A DNA stretch of 64,000 nucleotides, from positions 1,760,501-1,824,500 of the forward strand of contig NZ_CP013021.1 in NCBI RefSeq assembly GCF_001420915.1. Direction: 5' to 3'. Numbering within the stretch: position 1 is the stretch's first letter; each line of letters begins with the position of its first letter. A program made the translations under genes and the position numbers. Of the stretch, positions 44,594 to 54,007 are shown piece by piece. Below the pieces are notes generated by a model. That model ran no database searches, was not told the origin of the DNA, and saw nothing but the letters and a program-made list of their open reading frames with translations. This stretch comes from Agarivorans gilvus (GTDB lineage Bacteria > Pseudomonadota > Gammaproteobacteria > Enterobacterales > Celerinatantimonadaceae).

Positions 44594-45020
44594 TTGATTA
44601 TTCCTTTCAATCTGTAATAACGTTGGCTAGCGATAGCAATAAAATCACTATCGAACAAGCTTGGAGTATAAATTTTAGCCAAGCCTGTCGATTTGAACGA
44701 ATGACATTTTCTAATCTCACATAAGCATGAGTCTTAAGAGTTTGAATCAACTATAAAAAAATAAATGACAAAAATATAAATAAATAAAATTCATAAACTC
44801 ATGAAGATAAACTAAAGTAATCATGAACTAAAATCCCAAAAAAGGAAATAGTTCCTATAGTGAACAAATCGTCGCTAGAGCCTAGCTAAATCTGTAAATT
44901 CTGGTTTACAAACGGCTAGAAAATAGAGGAAGGGAAAGGATCTAGGGGCTTTACTCATAGAGTAAAAACAATTAAGGCCCGCTAGAGCGAGCCTTAATAA
45001 ATACAGTCTAAGTGACTAAA
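44594..45020. other. Intergenic region upstream of the adhesin gene
   Basis: 427 AT-rich bases between fbaA and the adhesin gene, both leftward. The fbaA end contributes a hairpin at 44970-45000. The rest must hold the adhesin operon promoter, but I cannot pick a convincing -35/-10 pair or name a regulator site. No ORF of note. Confidence 0.5.
44968..45000 (-). terminator. Probable terminator of fbaA
   Basis: Inverted repeat TTAAGGC..GCCTTAA with inner CGCT/AGCG, followed on the minus strand by a T-rich stretch. It lies some 20 bases after the fbaA stop codon. Confidence 0.6.
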
Positions 45021-46097
45021 TTACAGTACGTCTACTGCATTTAGGTCAGCAAAAGCTTTCTCAAGGCGAGCAACCATAGAAGCTTGACCAGCACGTAACC
45101 ATACACGTGGGTCGTAGTATTTCTTGTTAGGAGCAGACTCACCAGTTGGGTTACCGATTTGACCTTGTAGGTAATCGTGGTTTTCAGCTTCGTATTGACG
45201 AATACCATCCCAAGTTGCCCACTGAGTATCAGTATCGATGTTCATTTTGATAACACCGTAAGAGATAGACTCTTTGATTTCTGCTTCAGAAGAACCAGAA
45301 CCACCGTGGAATACGAAGTTTAGAGAGTTAGCAGGTAGACCAAACTTCTCTGAAACGTACGCTTGTGAATCACGTAGGATGGTTGGAGTTAGTACCACGT
45401 TACCCGCTTGGTATACGCCATGTACGTTACCGAAAGAAGCAGCAATAGTGAAACGGTGGCTAACAGCACTTAGTTTCTCGTAAGCGTAGGCAACATCTTC
45501 AGGTGAAGTGTAAAGCTCAGAAGCGTCCATATCTGAGTTATCAACGCCATCTTCTTCACCACCAGTACAACCCAATTCGATCTCGATGGTCATGTTCATT
45601 TTAGCCATGCGCTCTAGGTATTTAGCACAGGTTTCAACGTTCTCTTCTAGAGACTCTTCACTTAGGTCAAGCATGTGAGAAGAGAATAGAGGCTTACCAG
45701 TTTGAGCGAAGAATTCTTCACCAGCGTCTAGTAGACCGTCGATCCAAGGTAGTAATTTCTTAGCAGCGTGGTCAGTGTGAAGAATTACAGGAACACCGTA
45801 AGTTTCAGCTACAGCGTGTACGTATTTCGCACCAGCAACCGCACCAAGGATTTGTGCACCTTGACCTTCCAATTTAACGCCTTTACCACAGAAGAAAGCA
45901 GCGCCGCCATTAGAAAACTGAATAATAACAGGAGCTTTAACTTTAGCTGCAGCTTCTAGTACGCCGTTTACAGAGTCAGTGTTTACACAGTTAACTGCTG
46001 GAAGAGCGAAGTTGTTTTCTTTGGCAACGGCAAATACTTTTTGTACGTCATCACCAGAGATAACACCAGGTTTTACGAAATCGAAGATCTTAGACAT
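45021..46097 (-). CDS. fbaA: Class II fructose-bisphosphate aldolase
   Basis: 358-residue zinc aldolase of glycolysis/gluconeogenesis that splits fructose-1,6-bisphosphate into DHAP and glyceraldehyde-3-phosphate. Motifs: zinc ligand region VPVILHTDHAAKKLL, EIELGCTGGEEDGVDN, ASFGNVHGVYQAGNV and FVFHGGSGSSEAEI. Length equals E. coli FbaA within one residue. Codon usage is strongly biased, as expected for a highly expressed gene. It follows pgk leftward in the tkt-epd-pgk-fbaA cluster. Confidence 0.96.
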   Translation of the reverse strand: MSKIFDFVKPGVISGDDVQKVFAVAKENNFALPAVNCVNTDSVNGVLEAAAKVKAPVIIQFSNGGAAFFCGKGVKLEGQGAQILGAVAGAKYVHAVAETYGVPVILHTDHAAKKLLPWIDGLLDAGEEFFAQTGKPLFSSHMLDLSEESLEENVETCAKYLERMAKMNMTIEIELGCTGGEEDGVDNSDMDASELYTSPEDVAYAYEKLSAVSHRFTIAASFGNVHGVYQAGNVVLTPTILRDSQAYVSEKFGLPANSLNFVFHGGSGSSEAEIKESISYGVIKMNIDTDTQWATWDGIRQYEAENHDYLQGQIGNPTGESAPNKKYYDPRVWLRAGQASMVARLEKAFADLNAVDVL

Positions 46098-46211
46098 GGA
46101 TTTAATCCTATTTTCTGTCGTTTTAAAAAATAAAAACGGTAAGTTTAAATTCTTGTAGACGTTTACTCACAACCCCTGCAGTTTAACAGAAGCAAGTTAG
46201 CTGCGCAGCAA

Positions 46212-46244
46212 ACAATAAAGCGGAAAAACCTTTCCGCTTTATTT
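46212..46244 (-). terminator. Hairpin between pgk and fbaA
   Basis: Stem AATAAAGCGGAAA/TTTCCGCTTTATT (46214-46226 with 46231-46243) with a four-base loop. On the minus strand the T tract after it is short, so termination may be partial, allowing read-through from pgk into fbaA. Confidence 0.65.
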
Positions 46245-46258
46245 ATCAGTGTAACTAA

Positions 46259-47422
46259 TTAGCCTTTAGCACGCTCTTCAAGCATGGCTACAGCAGGCAA
46301 TACTTTACCTTCTACAAACTCTAGGAAGGCACCGCCACCAGTAGAGATGTAAGAAACGTCAGCTTTGATACCGAACTTGTCGATAGCGGCTAGCGTGTCA
46401 CCACCGCCCGCTACAGAGAAACCTGCAGATTTAGCGATAGCTTCTGAAATACCTTTTGTACCCGCTTCGAAGTTTTTGAATTCGAATACGCCAACAGGGC
46501 CATTCCAAAGAATTGTTTTAGCGTTACCAATAATTTCAGCAAGAGCGGCAGTTGAATCAGGACCTAAGTCAAAGATCATGTCGTCATCTTGTACATCAGC
46601 AACATTCTTGATTTCAGCTTCAGCGTTTTCATCAAAAGCTTTAGCACAAGCCACATCAGTAGCCACTGGAATTGAACACTCTTTCATCAATTTTTGTGCA
46701 GTTTCAACTAGGTCTGCTTCGTAAAGAGATTTACCTACGTTGTTGCCAGCAGCTGCGATGAAGGTATTAGCAATACCGCCGCCCACTACAAGTTGGTCAG
46801 CAACTTTAGATAGAGACTCTAGAACAGTAAGTTTAGTTGATACTTTAGAACCACCAACGATAGCTACAAGTGGACGCTCTGGGTTGTCCATTGCTTTACC
46901 TAGAGCTTCTAGCTCAGCAGCAAGAAGAGGACCAGCACACGCAACAGGAGCGTAAGTACCTACACCGTGAGTTGACGCTTGAGCACGGTGAGCCGTACCA
47001 AATGCATCCATAACGAAGATGTCACAAAGAGCAGCGTATTGCTTAGAAAGCGCTTCTTCGTTTTTCTTCTCACCCTTGTTGAAACGAACGTTTTCAAGAA
47101 CAACCAACTCACCAGCGTTAAGCTCTAAACCGTCTAGGTAATCTTTGGCTAGTTTAACTTCGCAATCTAAAGCGTCGTTTAAGTAATTAACTACAGGAGC
47201 TAGAGAGAACTCTTCTGCGTATTCGCCTTCAGTTGGACGACCTAGGTGAGATGTCACCATAACCTTCGCGCCAGCTTCTAAGCAAAGCTTGATAGTTGGA
47301 AGAGATGCTAGAATACGTGCATCAGAAGTAACTTTACCGTTTTTTACTGGAACGTTTAGATCAGCACGAATAAAAATACGTTTGCCTGCAAGATCTAAGT
47401 CGGTCATTTTGATAATTGACAT
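46259..47422 (-). CDS. pgk: Phosphoglycerate kinase
   Basis: 387 residues, the same length as E. coli Pgk. Transfers phosphate from 1,3-bisphosphoglycerate to ADP. N-terminal FIRADLNVPVKNG with the substrate-binding Arg, VTSHLGRPTEG, DAFGTAHRAQAS, IVGGSKVSTKL and the C-terminal nucleotide site VAGGGDTLAAIDKFG are visible. The ATG at 47422 (MSIIKMTDLDL), with GAGGA upstream, is preferred over the in-frame start at 47446. Codon usage is strongly biased. Confidence 0.96.
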   Translation of the reverse strand: MSIIKMTDLDLAGKRIFIRADLNVPVKNGKVTSDARILASLPTIKLCLEAGAKVMVTSHLGRPTEGEYAEEFSLAPVVNYLNDALDCEVKLAKDYLDGLELNAGELVVLENVRFNKGEKKNEEALSKQYAALCDIFVMDAFGTAHRAQASTHGVGTYAPVACAGPLLAAELEALGKAMDNPERPLVAIVGGSKVSTKLTVLESLSKVADQLVVGGGIANTFIAAAGNNVGKSLYEADLVETAQKLMKECSIPVATDVACAKAFDENAEAEIKNVADVQDDDMIFDLGPDSTAALAEIIGNAKTILWNGPVGVFEFKNFEAGTKGISEAIAKSAGFSVAGGGDTLAAIDKFGIKADVSYISTGGGAFLEFVEGKVLPAVAMLEERAKG

Positions 47423-47479
47423 TATCTGTCCTCTACATAGTTTCAAATTAAACTTACAGTTTAGCCCGCTTGGCTAAAC

Positions 47480-48505
47480 CTACAATTCCGTTTTACCCAT
47501 TAATTCCGCGGTGTCTAACATACGATTGGCAAAGCCCCATTCGTTGTCACACCATGCCAGTACCTTCACTAGGTGCTGACCACTTACCCGCGTTTGCGAA
47601 CCATCAATAATGCTTGAACGACTATCGTGATTAAAATCGATAGACACCAAGGGTTCTTCGGTATAGCCCAAGATACCGCTTAATTTACCGCAAACTGCTT
47701 GTTGAATGGCTTGATTTATATCAGAAACTGTAACTTTTTTACACAATGTTACACTCAAATCCATCGCCGTAACATTTTGCGTCGGCACCCTTACTGCAAT
47801 CGCCTCAAACTTACCGGCAAATTTAGGTAAAATTCGTTCTACCCCTTTTGCCAGCTTGGTATCAACGGGAATAATTGATTGCCCCGCGGCACGCGTTCTA
47901 CGCAGATCACTATGGTAAGCATCGATGACTTGTTGATCGTTCATAGCCGAGTGAATTGTAGTAATAGTACCACATTCTACCCCAAAGGCTTCATCTAAGA
48001 CCTTAATCACTGGCACGATACAATTGGTAGTACAAGAGCCATTCGATACCACTTTGTCATGCGAACTTAAATATTCATCATTCACACCATAGACAATGGT
48101 TTGGTCTACGCAAGGATCGGCAGGATGGGAAAACAAAACTTTTTTCGCACCGGCGTCAAGATGCATTTGCGCATCGGCTACTGAGCTGAAACGCCCGGTA
48201 CACTCCAGCACAATATCAACATCTAGTTGTTGCCAAGGAAGTGCCAAGGGTGAGCTTTGATGACAGAGTTGAATACGCTGCCCTTCAACCAACAGGTGAT
48301 CCTCTTGCAGCAGCACATCTCCGGCAAAAGTACCATGGGTAGAATCGTATTTGAGTAAGTGGGCGATTGCATCAGGGTTGGCCAATTCATTGATGGCTAC
48401 CACCTTAATCTTGTGCTGACGTTCAGACTCAAATAAGGCGCGCAATACACTGCGACCAATTCGACCAAAGCCGTTAATTGCCACACGAAGCACTTGCTTA
48501 GACAT
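47480..48505 (-). CDS. epd: D-erythrose-4-phosphate dehydrogenase
   Basis: 341 residues of the GAPDH superfamily. NAD site VAINGFGRIGRSVLRALFE, catalytic cysteine in SNGSCTTNCIVP, and C-terminal WCDNEWGFANRMLDT. It is placed with Epd rather than GapA by the E. coli-like order epd-pgk-fbaA and by N-terminal features such as ESERQHKIKVVAINEL. Epd makes 4-phosphoerythronate, the first step of the DXP-dependent vitamin B6 route. GapA activity cannot be excluded from sequence alone. Confidence 0.88.
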   Translation of the reverse strand: MSKQVLRVAINGFGRIGRSVLRALFESERQHKIKVVAINELANPDAIAHLLKYDSTHGTFAGDVLLQEDHLLVEGQRIQLCHQSSPLALPWQQLDVDIVLECTGRFSSVADAQMHLDAGAKKVLFSHPADPCVDQTIVYGVNDEYLSSHDKVVSNGSCTTNCIVPVIKVLDEAFGVECGTITTIHSAMNDQQVIDAYHSDLRRTRAAGQSIIPVDTKLAKGVERILPKFAGKFEAIAVRVPTQNVTAMDLSVTLCKKVTVSDINQAIQQAVCGKLSGILGYTEEPLVSIDFNHDSRSSIIDGSQTRVSGQHLVKVLAWCDNEWGFANRMLDTAELMGKTEL

Positions 48506-48525
48506 AAAAATCCATCTTTTATCAC

Positions 48526-48562
48526 TAGCTAAAACAAAGAACCCTCTTGGCAGAGGGCTCTG
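48526..48562 (-). terminator. Terminator between tkt and epd
   Basis: Stem AGAGCCCTCT/AGAGGGTTCT on the minus strand (10 pairs with one G-T) followed by a T-rich tract, 30-65 bases after the tkt stop. The T run on the other side makes it look bidirectional. Confidence 0.75.
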
Positions 48563-48591
48563 TTTTTTTACTTAACTAACTTCAACTTGGC

Positions 48592-50586
48592 TTAGAGTAA
48601 CTCGTTAGCCATGTTCACTAAGTTTTCTTTAGTGAAGCCAAATAGTTTGAATAGCTCATCGGCAGGAGCCGATTCGCCGAAGCTAGTCATACCTAGCACT
48701 TTGCCATCAAAGCCAACGTACTTGTACCAGAAGTCGGCAATACCCGCCTCTACGGCAATACGCTTACGTACTGCATTAGGCAATACTGACTCACGGTATT
48801 CAGCAGACTGAGCATCAAACACGTCGGTAGCAGGCATAGACACTACTCGCACCGCCTTACCGGCTGCGCTCAACTCTTCATAAGCAGCAACGGCAAGTTC
48901 AACTTCTGAGCCAGTCGCGATTAGAATCAGTTCCGGTGTACCAGCACAATCTTTCAGCACATAACCACCACGCGCTACATCAGCTAACTGCTGAGCATCA
49001 CGCGCTTGAGGAGCCAAACCTTGGCGCGAGAAAATCAATGACGTAGGGCCGTCCGTACGTTCTACTGCATGGCGCCAGGCAACCGCAGATTCCACAGAGT
49101 CACAAGGGCGCCAAGTGCTCATGTTCGGCGTCATGCGCAAGCTAGCAGTTTGCTCTACAGCTTGGTGAGTTGGGCCGTCTTCACCCAAACCGATAGAGTC
49201 GTGAGTGTAAACAAAAATAGCCGGCTGCTTCATTAAAGCGGCCATACGTAGCGCATTACGGGCGTACTCCATGAACATTAAGAAAGTCGCGCCGTAAGGT
49301 TTAAAGCCACCATGCAGGGTGATACCGTTCATAATGGCAGACATACCAAACTCACGAACACCGTAGTGTAGGTAGTTACCTGATGCATCTTCAGGGCTTA
49401 CTGCAGTAGAGCCAGACCACATGGTTAGGTTAGATGGCGCTAAGTCGGCACTGCCACCCAATAGTTCTGGTAGTTTAGGACCGAAGGCTTCTAAGGTTTT
49501 TTGTGAAGACTGACGAGTCGCAATCTTAGTTTGGCTAGCTTGTAATTCACTGATGTAGTTATCGGCGAATTCTTGCCAATCGCTAGGTAATTGACCTTCA
49601 ACGCGACGCTTGAACTCAGCCGCTAATGCTGGGTGAGCAGCTTCGTAACCAGCAAACAGTTGATTCCACTCAGACTGAGATTTCTCGCCACTTGGCTTAG
49701 CATCCCAAGCTTGGTATACCTCTTGAGGGATCTCAAAGGCAGCATGTGGCCAGTTTAAAAACTCGCGTGCCGCAGCAATTTCGTCAGCACCTAGTGGAGC
49801 GCCGTGACAGTCATGAGAACCTGACTTATTTGGTGAACCAAAACCGATAATGGTTTTACAGCAAATTAAGCTAGGCTTGCTGGTTTCAGCTTTGGCCGCT
49901 TTAATCGCTGCCGCAATCGCTTCGCTATCATGACCATCAACACCGGCAACCACATGCCAGCCGTAAGCTTCAAAACGCTTCACTGTATCGTCGGTAAACC
50001 AACCTTCAACTTCACCGTCAATGGAGATGCCGTTGTCATCCCAGAAAGCCACTAATTTGCCAAGGCCTTGAGTACCGGCAAAAGAACAGGCTTCGTGAGA
50101 AATCCCTTCCATCAAACAACCGTCACCCATGAACGCGTAAGTGTAATGGTCTACCACAGGGAAACCTTCACGGTTAAACTGAGCAGCTAACACTTTCTCT
50201 GCTAATGCCATACCTACCGCATTGGTAATACCTTGACCCAAAGGACCAGTGGTAGTTTCCACGCCTGGAGCGTAACCATACTCTGGGTGACCTGGCGTTT
50301 TAGAATGTAATTGGCGGAAGTTTTTCAGCTCTTCAATAGGTAGCTGATATCCAGAAAGGTGCAACAAAGAATAAAGCAACATTGAGCCATGGCCATTAGA
50401 TAAAATGAAACGGTCACGGTCAGCCCAATTTGGGTCGTTGGGGTTATGCTTTAAAAAGTCACGCCATAACACTTCAGCAATATCCGCCATTCCCATAGGT
50501 GCTCCTGGGTGGCCAGAATTAGCCTGTTGAACGGCGTCCATGCTTAATGCGCGAATCGCATTAGCCAGCTCTTGACGAGAAGACAT
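48592..50586 (-). CDS. tkt: Transketolase
   Basis: 664 residues; thiamine diphosphate enzyme of the non-oxidative pentose phosphate pathway. TPP site AFMGDGCLMEGISHEACSFA and WDDNGISIDG, the catalytic-loop GPLGQGITNAVGMA, and C-terminal domain with THDSIGLGEDGPTHQ and GSEVELAV are present. The ATG at 50586 (MSSRQELANAIRAL) has GGAG upstream and matches the E. coli start; the longer frame to 50637 is not needed. It heads the tkt-epd-pgk-fbaA cluster that joins pentose phosphate, vitamin B6 and glycolytic steps. Confidence 0.95.
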   Translation of the reverse strand: MSSRQELANAIRALSMDAVQQANSGHPGAPMGMADIAEVLWRDFLKHNPNDPNWADRDRFILSNGHGSMLLYSLLHLSGYQLPIEELKNFRQLHSKTPGHPEYGYAPGVETTTGPLGQGITNAVGMALAEKVLAAQFNREGFPVVDHYTYAFMGDGCLMEGISHEACSFAGTQGLGKLVAFWDDNGISIDGEVEGWFTDDTVKRFEAYGWHVVAGVDGHDSEAIAAAIKAAKAETSKPSLICCKTIIGFGSPNKSGSHDCHGAPLGADEIAAAREFLNWPHAAFEIPQEVYQAWDAKPSGEKSQSEWNQLFAGYEAAHPALAAEFKRRVEGQLPSDWQEFADNYISELQASQTKIATRQSSQKTLEAFGPKLPELLGGSADLAPSNLTMWSGSTAVSPEDASGNYLHYGVREFGMSAIMNGITLHGGFKPYGATFLMFMEYARNALRMAALMKQPAIFVYTHDSIGLGEDGPTHQAVEQTASLRMTPNMSTWRPCDSVESAVAWRHAVERTDGPTSLIFSRQGLAPQARDAQQLADVARGGYVLKDCAGTPELILIATGSEVELAVAAYEELSAAGKAVRVVSMPATDVFDAQSAEYRESVLPNAVRKRIAVEAGIADFWYKYVGFDGKVLGMTSFGESAPADELFKLFGFTKENLVNMANELL

Positions 50587-51202
50587 GTGTTGCTCCTGAA
50601 TAATCGTTGTTGAAGGGGGTCTAAAAATAATCGGCACATTGTCACAAAGAGAGGACTAAAACTGCAACCCATTCTTGAGGCTTTTTCACGGAAAAGCTAA
50701 AAAAACAATGAAAATGACCAAATAAGTCAGCTTTATTCTGAGCAAAACCGCCAAAACCCAAAAGCTCACCACAAATTCTGTGTATAAGCGAGAGCTGCCG
50801 AACAGGCGCAGAATTTTTACCCAAGGACAACGCCAGTTACAAAACAATTAACTGTAAAAATATTAATCAAATGAATTGATTGACAGCGATCACATTTCTT
50901 TGATTACAATCATGTGTGTAGAATGAAAAATTCCGTACCCTACTGGCGCCTCTCGAGCTAGGTGTAAAGTAAGCAATAACAGCGCTCACGATTAAAGGAT
51001 TAGCTTAATTCTCGGTAAGCCACAGGCAAGCAACTTACCTCCCCATTACCACTGCTATTCTTTTTCTTGCTAGTTAACGCTCCACCCGGCTCAGCGCATA
51101 TGCAATGTGTAGCCAGAGGACACAAAGGCGATGAGTAGGACTTCAGCTCATCGACAATCGAACATCGAATCGCGCTAAACATATTAAGGTTTTAAAGAAT
51201 AA
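50587..51202. other. Divergent region between tkt and clcA
   Basis: 616 bases holding the promoters of leftward tkt and rightward clcA. Two short minus-strand frames (50642-50830 and 51000-51182) have no recognisable features and I do not annotate them. A CRP-like site is at 50876-50897. Otherwise nothing identifiable. Confidence 0.5.
50876..50897. promoter_or_regulatory. CRP-like site
   Basis: Read on the minus strand, AAATGTGATCGCTGTCAATC has a perfect left half (AAATGTGA) and a partial right half (TCAAT against TCACA). It is about 300 bases from either start codon, so which gene it would serve is unclear. Confidence 0.35.
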
Positions 51203-52624
51203 ATGCCTAAATCACCCAATTTTCGGTTTTTTCAAGGTGGATTACTGAAACACCGCGCCACACCTCTGTTTTACACCACACGCTATGACTACATGATTCT
51301 AATTGGGCTATCGGGAATTATTGGTGGTGTGGTTGGCTTGGTGATTTCCTTATTTGAGCAAGCGATTCAATTAATAGGTGCATTTCGATTAGATTTATTC
51401 GCAGGCAGCGAGCTAAACCCCGTCTTAGTCATTGCAGGAGCGGCTTTAGTAGGCGCAGCGATGACCGCCTTTGGCTTTTGGCTCACCGCCCGTTTTGCTC
51501 CAGAGGCTGCTGGAAGCGGTATTCCCCACCTAGAAGGCGCGCTAGATGGCCTGCACCATATTCGCTGGAGACGAGTGCTCCCGATTAAATTTATTGCCGG
51601 CGCATTTACCATTAGCTCAGGCATGATCTTAGGTCGCGAAGGCCCTTCTATTCAAATTGGCGGCTCAGTGGGAAATATGTTTGCCGGCAGTGCTAAACGT
51701 TACCAGCATGCCACTCATATTCTTACCGCCTCAGGCGCGGCCGCAGGTTTAGCCGCAGCCTTTAACGCTCCCTTAGCTGGAATACTGTTTGTTATTGAGG
51801 AAATGCGCCCGCAGTTTCGTTACAACATTACCTCTTTTAAATGCGTCACCGTGGCCAGTGCTGTGGCCACTATCGTAATGCGAGCCTTACATGGCCAAGA
51901 CGCCGTCATGGATGTCCCCCACTTTGACGTTCCCTCTTTAGTATCTTTGAGTTTTTTCCTGTTTCTCGGGATTATCTTTGGCATCGTGGGGGTGTATTTC
52001 AATAAATGGATTTTATATACCACCGATAAAGTCAGCCAAATGCAGGCGAGCAAGGTAAGCCGAGTGGTCATCACCGGCGCGCTGTTTGGTGCAGTGTTCG
52101 CTATGCTGCAACAGTTTAGCCCTTCACTGACTGGCGGCGGCATTGAGTTAATTACCGAGCTATTTTTACACCCTACTACTTGGGGCATCTTGCTGCTTAT
52201 TTTTGCCCTGCGTTTATTTGCTACCATCGCCTGTTTCGCTTCAGCAGCTCCTGGTGGCGTATTTGCGCCCATGTTAGCCTTGGGCACCTTATTGGGATTA
52301 GCCTACGGCAACTTCATGGCAATATATTTCCCAGATTTAATTCCCCAACCAGGAATTTTCGCCATAGCGGGCATGGGGGCCTTATTTGCCGCAACGGTAA
52401 GAGCACCGGTAACGGGGATTATTTTGGTGGTAGAAATGACCGACAACTACCAGCTTATTTTGCCGCTGTTAGTCACCTGTATGGGCGCCACCTTGATTGC
52501 TCAGATCCTCAAAGGTAAACCACTGTATTCTGAGCTACTTAAACAATCCCTTAGAAATAATCCCGAAATTAAACGCCAAGCCAACGAAGCAAAAGAAGCC
52601 AAAGAAGCCAAAGAAGAGAGCTGA
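51203..52624 (+). CDS. clcA: H+/Cl- exchange transporter ClcA
   Basis: 473-residue inner membrane CLC antiporter used in extreme acid resistance in E. coli. Ion-path motifs are GSGIPHLEGAL, GREGPSIQIGG (external gating Glu), LFVIEEMRPQFR (the internal proton Glu that marks exchangers rather than channels), PGGVFAPMLALG and GKPLYSELL with the central Tyr. The C-terminus has a low-complexity run AKEAKEAKEES, probably slippage-prone. Not obviously in an operon. Confidence 0.93.
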   Translation: MPKSPNFRFFQGGLLKHRATPLFYTTRYDYMILIGLSGIIGGVVGLVISLFEQAIQLIGAFRLDLFAGSELNPVLVIAGAALVGAAMTAFGFWLTARFAPEAAGSGIPHLEGALDGLHHIRWRRVLPIKFIAGAFTISSGMILGREGPSIQIGGSVGNMFAGSAKRYQHATHILTASGAAAGLAAAFNAPLAGILFVIEEMRPQFRYNITSFKCVTVASAVATIVMRALHGQDAVMDVPHFDVPSLVSLSFFLFLGIIFGIVGVYFNKWILYTTDKVSQMQASKVSRVVITGALFGAVFAMLQQFSPSLTGGGIELITELFLHPTTWGILLLIFALRLFATIACFASAAPGGVFAPMLALGTLLGLAYGNFMAIYFPDLIPQPGIFAIAGMGALFAATVRAPVTGIILVVEMTDNYQLILPLLVTCMGATLIAQILKGKPLYSELLKQSLRNNPEIKRQANEAKEAKEAKEES

Positions 52625-52652
52625 GCCTAGCTCCCCGCCCCGTTCCATTTTC

Positions 52653-52682
52653 GCACTACCAGATTAAACACCCTGGTAGTGC
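52653..52682 (+). terminator. Stem-loop after clcA
   Basis: Perfect 10-base stem GCACTACCAG/CTGGTAGTGC (52653-52662 with 52673-52682). The tract after it is AT-rich rather than a clean T run, so termination strength is uncertain. Confidence 0.6.
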
Positions 52683-52690
52683 AAATAAAT

Positions 52691-52718
52691 TTGATAAATT
52701 TAATTTGCGAACTAAAAT
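52691..52718 (+). promoter_or_regulatory. Predicted sigma-70 promoter of metK
   Basis: TTGATA at 52691-52696 and TAAAAT at 52713-52718, spacer 16. The predicted start falls inside the met boxes that follow. Confidence 0.6.
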
Positions 52719-52750
52719 AGACGTCCAGATGGTAATACATCCATACGTTT
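52719..52750. promoter_or_regulatory. MetJ operator (four contiguous met boxes)
   Basis: Four adjacent eight-base units at 52719, 52727, 52735 and 52743 resemble the met box AGACGTCT. The outer two, AGACGTCC and ATACGTTT, match at 7 and 6 of 8 positions; the inner two are weaker. Tandem boxes are how MetJ-SAM binds, and they cover the predicted metK transcription start. metK is a known MetJ target in E. coli. Confidence 0.7.
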
Positions 52751-52775
52751 AAAATTTAATTGACGAGATCGAAAC

Positions 52776-53927
52776 ATGGCTACTCATTTATTTACTTCAG
52801 AATCTGTTTCTGAAGGACATCCCGACAAAATTGCTGACCAAATTTCAGATGCAGTGCTGGACGCAATTTTAACGCAGGATCCCAAGGCCCGTGTAGCCTG
52901 TGAGACCTACGTCAAAACCGGCATGGTAATGGTGGGCGGAGAAATCACCACCTCTGCTTGGGTTGATATTGAAGAATTAGCTCGCAGCACCGTGCGCGAA
53001 ATTGGTTATACCCATTCAGATATGGGCTTCGACGCCGACTCTTGTGCAGTCCTTAACGTAGTAGGTAAGCAAAGCCCCGATATTAATCAAGGTGTTGACC
53101 GCTCCCGCCCAGAAGACCAAGGTGCTGGCGACCAAGGTTTAATGTTTGGTTACGCCACCAACGAAACCGAAGTATTAATGCCTGCGCCAATTACTTACTC
53201 ACACCTATTGGTAAAACGCCAAGCTGAAGTACGTAAGAATGGCACCCTTGACTGGTTACGCCCCGATGCTAAATCACAGGTCACCTTTGCCTATGAGAAT
53301 GGCATTATTACCGGTGTAGACGCTGTGGTTCTATCTACCCAACACTGTGACAGCATTTCAACTGCCGATTTACGTGAAGCAGTAATGGAAGAAATCATCA
53401 AACCAGTATTACCAGAGCAATGGCTTACCAAAGACACTCAATTCCACATTAACCCAACTGGTCGCTTCGTAATTGGCGGGCCAATGGGCGACTGTGGTCT
53501 AACCGGTCGTAAAATCATTGTAGACACCTACGGTGGTATGGCGCGTCATGGCGGCGGTGCCTTCTCCGGTAAAGATCCATCAAAAGTAGACCGCAGCGCC
53601 GCTTATGCTGGTCGTTATGTAGCGAAAAACATTGTTGCTGCTGGGCTTGCCGACCGCTGTGAAATCCAAGTGTCTTACGCGATTGGTGTAGCAGAACCCA
53701 CTTCCATTAGCATCGAAACCTTTGGCACTGGCAAACTGTCAGAAGACAAATTGATTGCCCTAGTACGCAAGCACTTCGATCTTCGCCCTTACGGCATTCT
53801 AAAAATGCTTGATTTAGAACGTCCAATTTATCAAGCCACCGCGGCCTACGGTCACTTTGGCCGTGAAGAATTCCCTTGGGAAAAAACCGATAAAGCAGAG
53901 CAGCTAAAGAGTGAAGCCGGCCTTTAA
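52776..53927 (+). CDS. metK: S-adenosylmethionine synthetase
   Basis: 383 residues. Makes SAM from methionine and ATP. Signatures: SEGHPDKIADQISDAVLD, GAGDQGLMFGYATNE, GGPMGDCGLTGRKIIVDTYG and GGGAFSGKDPSKVDRSAAY. Length matches E. coli MetK. Its promoter overlaps predicted met boxes, and a strong terminator follows, so it is a monocistronic, probably MetJ-repressed gene. Confidence 0.97.
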   Translation: MATHLFTSESVSEGHPDKIADQISDAVLDAILTQDPKARVACETYVKTGMVMVGGEITTSAWVDIEELARSTVREIGYTHSDMGFDADSCAVLNVVGKQSPDINQGVDRSRPEDQGAGDQGLMFGYATNETEVLMPAPITYSHLLVKRQAEVRKNGTLDWLRPDAKSQVTFAYENGIITGVDAVVLSTQHCDSISTADLREAVMEEIIKPVLPEQWLTKDTQFHINPTGRFVIGGPMGDCGLTGRKIIVDTYGGMARHGGGAFSGKDPSKVDRSAAYAGRYVAKNIVAAGLADRCEIQVSYAIGVAEPTSISIETFGTGKLSEDKLIALVRKHFDLRPYGILKMLDLERPIYQATAAYGHFGREEFPWEKTDKAEQLKSEAGL

Positions 53928-53950
53928 GCCCGCTGTTCACTAGCTAAAAT

Positions 53951-53988
53951 AAGCCGAAAGGGTATAGTTCCTTTCGGCTTTTTATTTT
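53951..53988 (+). terminator. Terminator of metK
   Basis: Perfect 11-base stem AAGCCGAAAGG/CCTTTCGGCTT (53951-53961 with 53970-53980) followed by a T-rich tract. Confidence 0.92.
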
Positions 53989-54007
53989 CCAAACCGTAGG
54001 CCGGCTA

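Noticed and set aside
50642..50830. 62-codon minus-strand frame upstream of tkt
   Set aside because: No ribosome site of note, no recognisable domain and located in a promoter region.
51000..51182. 60-codon minus-strand frame upstream of clcA
   Set aside because: Low-complexity sequence with no family resemblance; likely chance.
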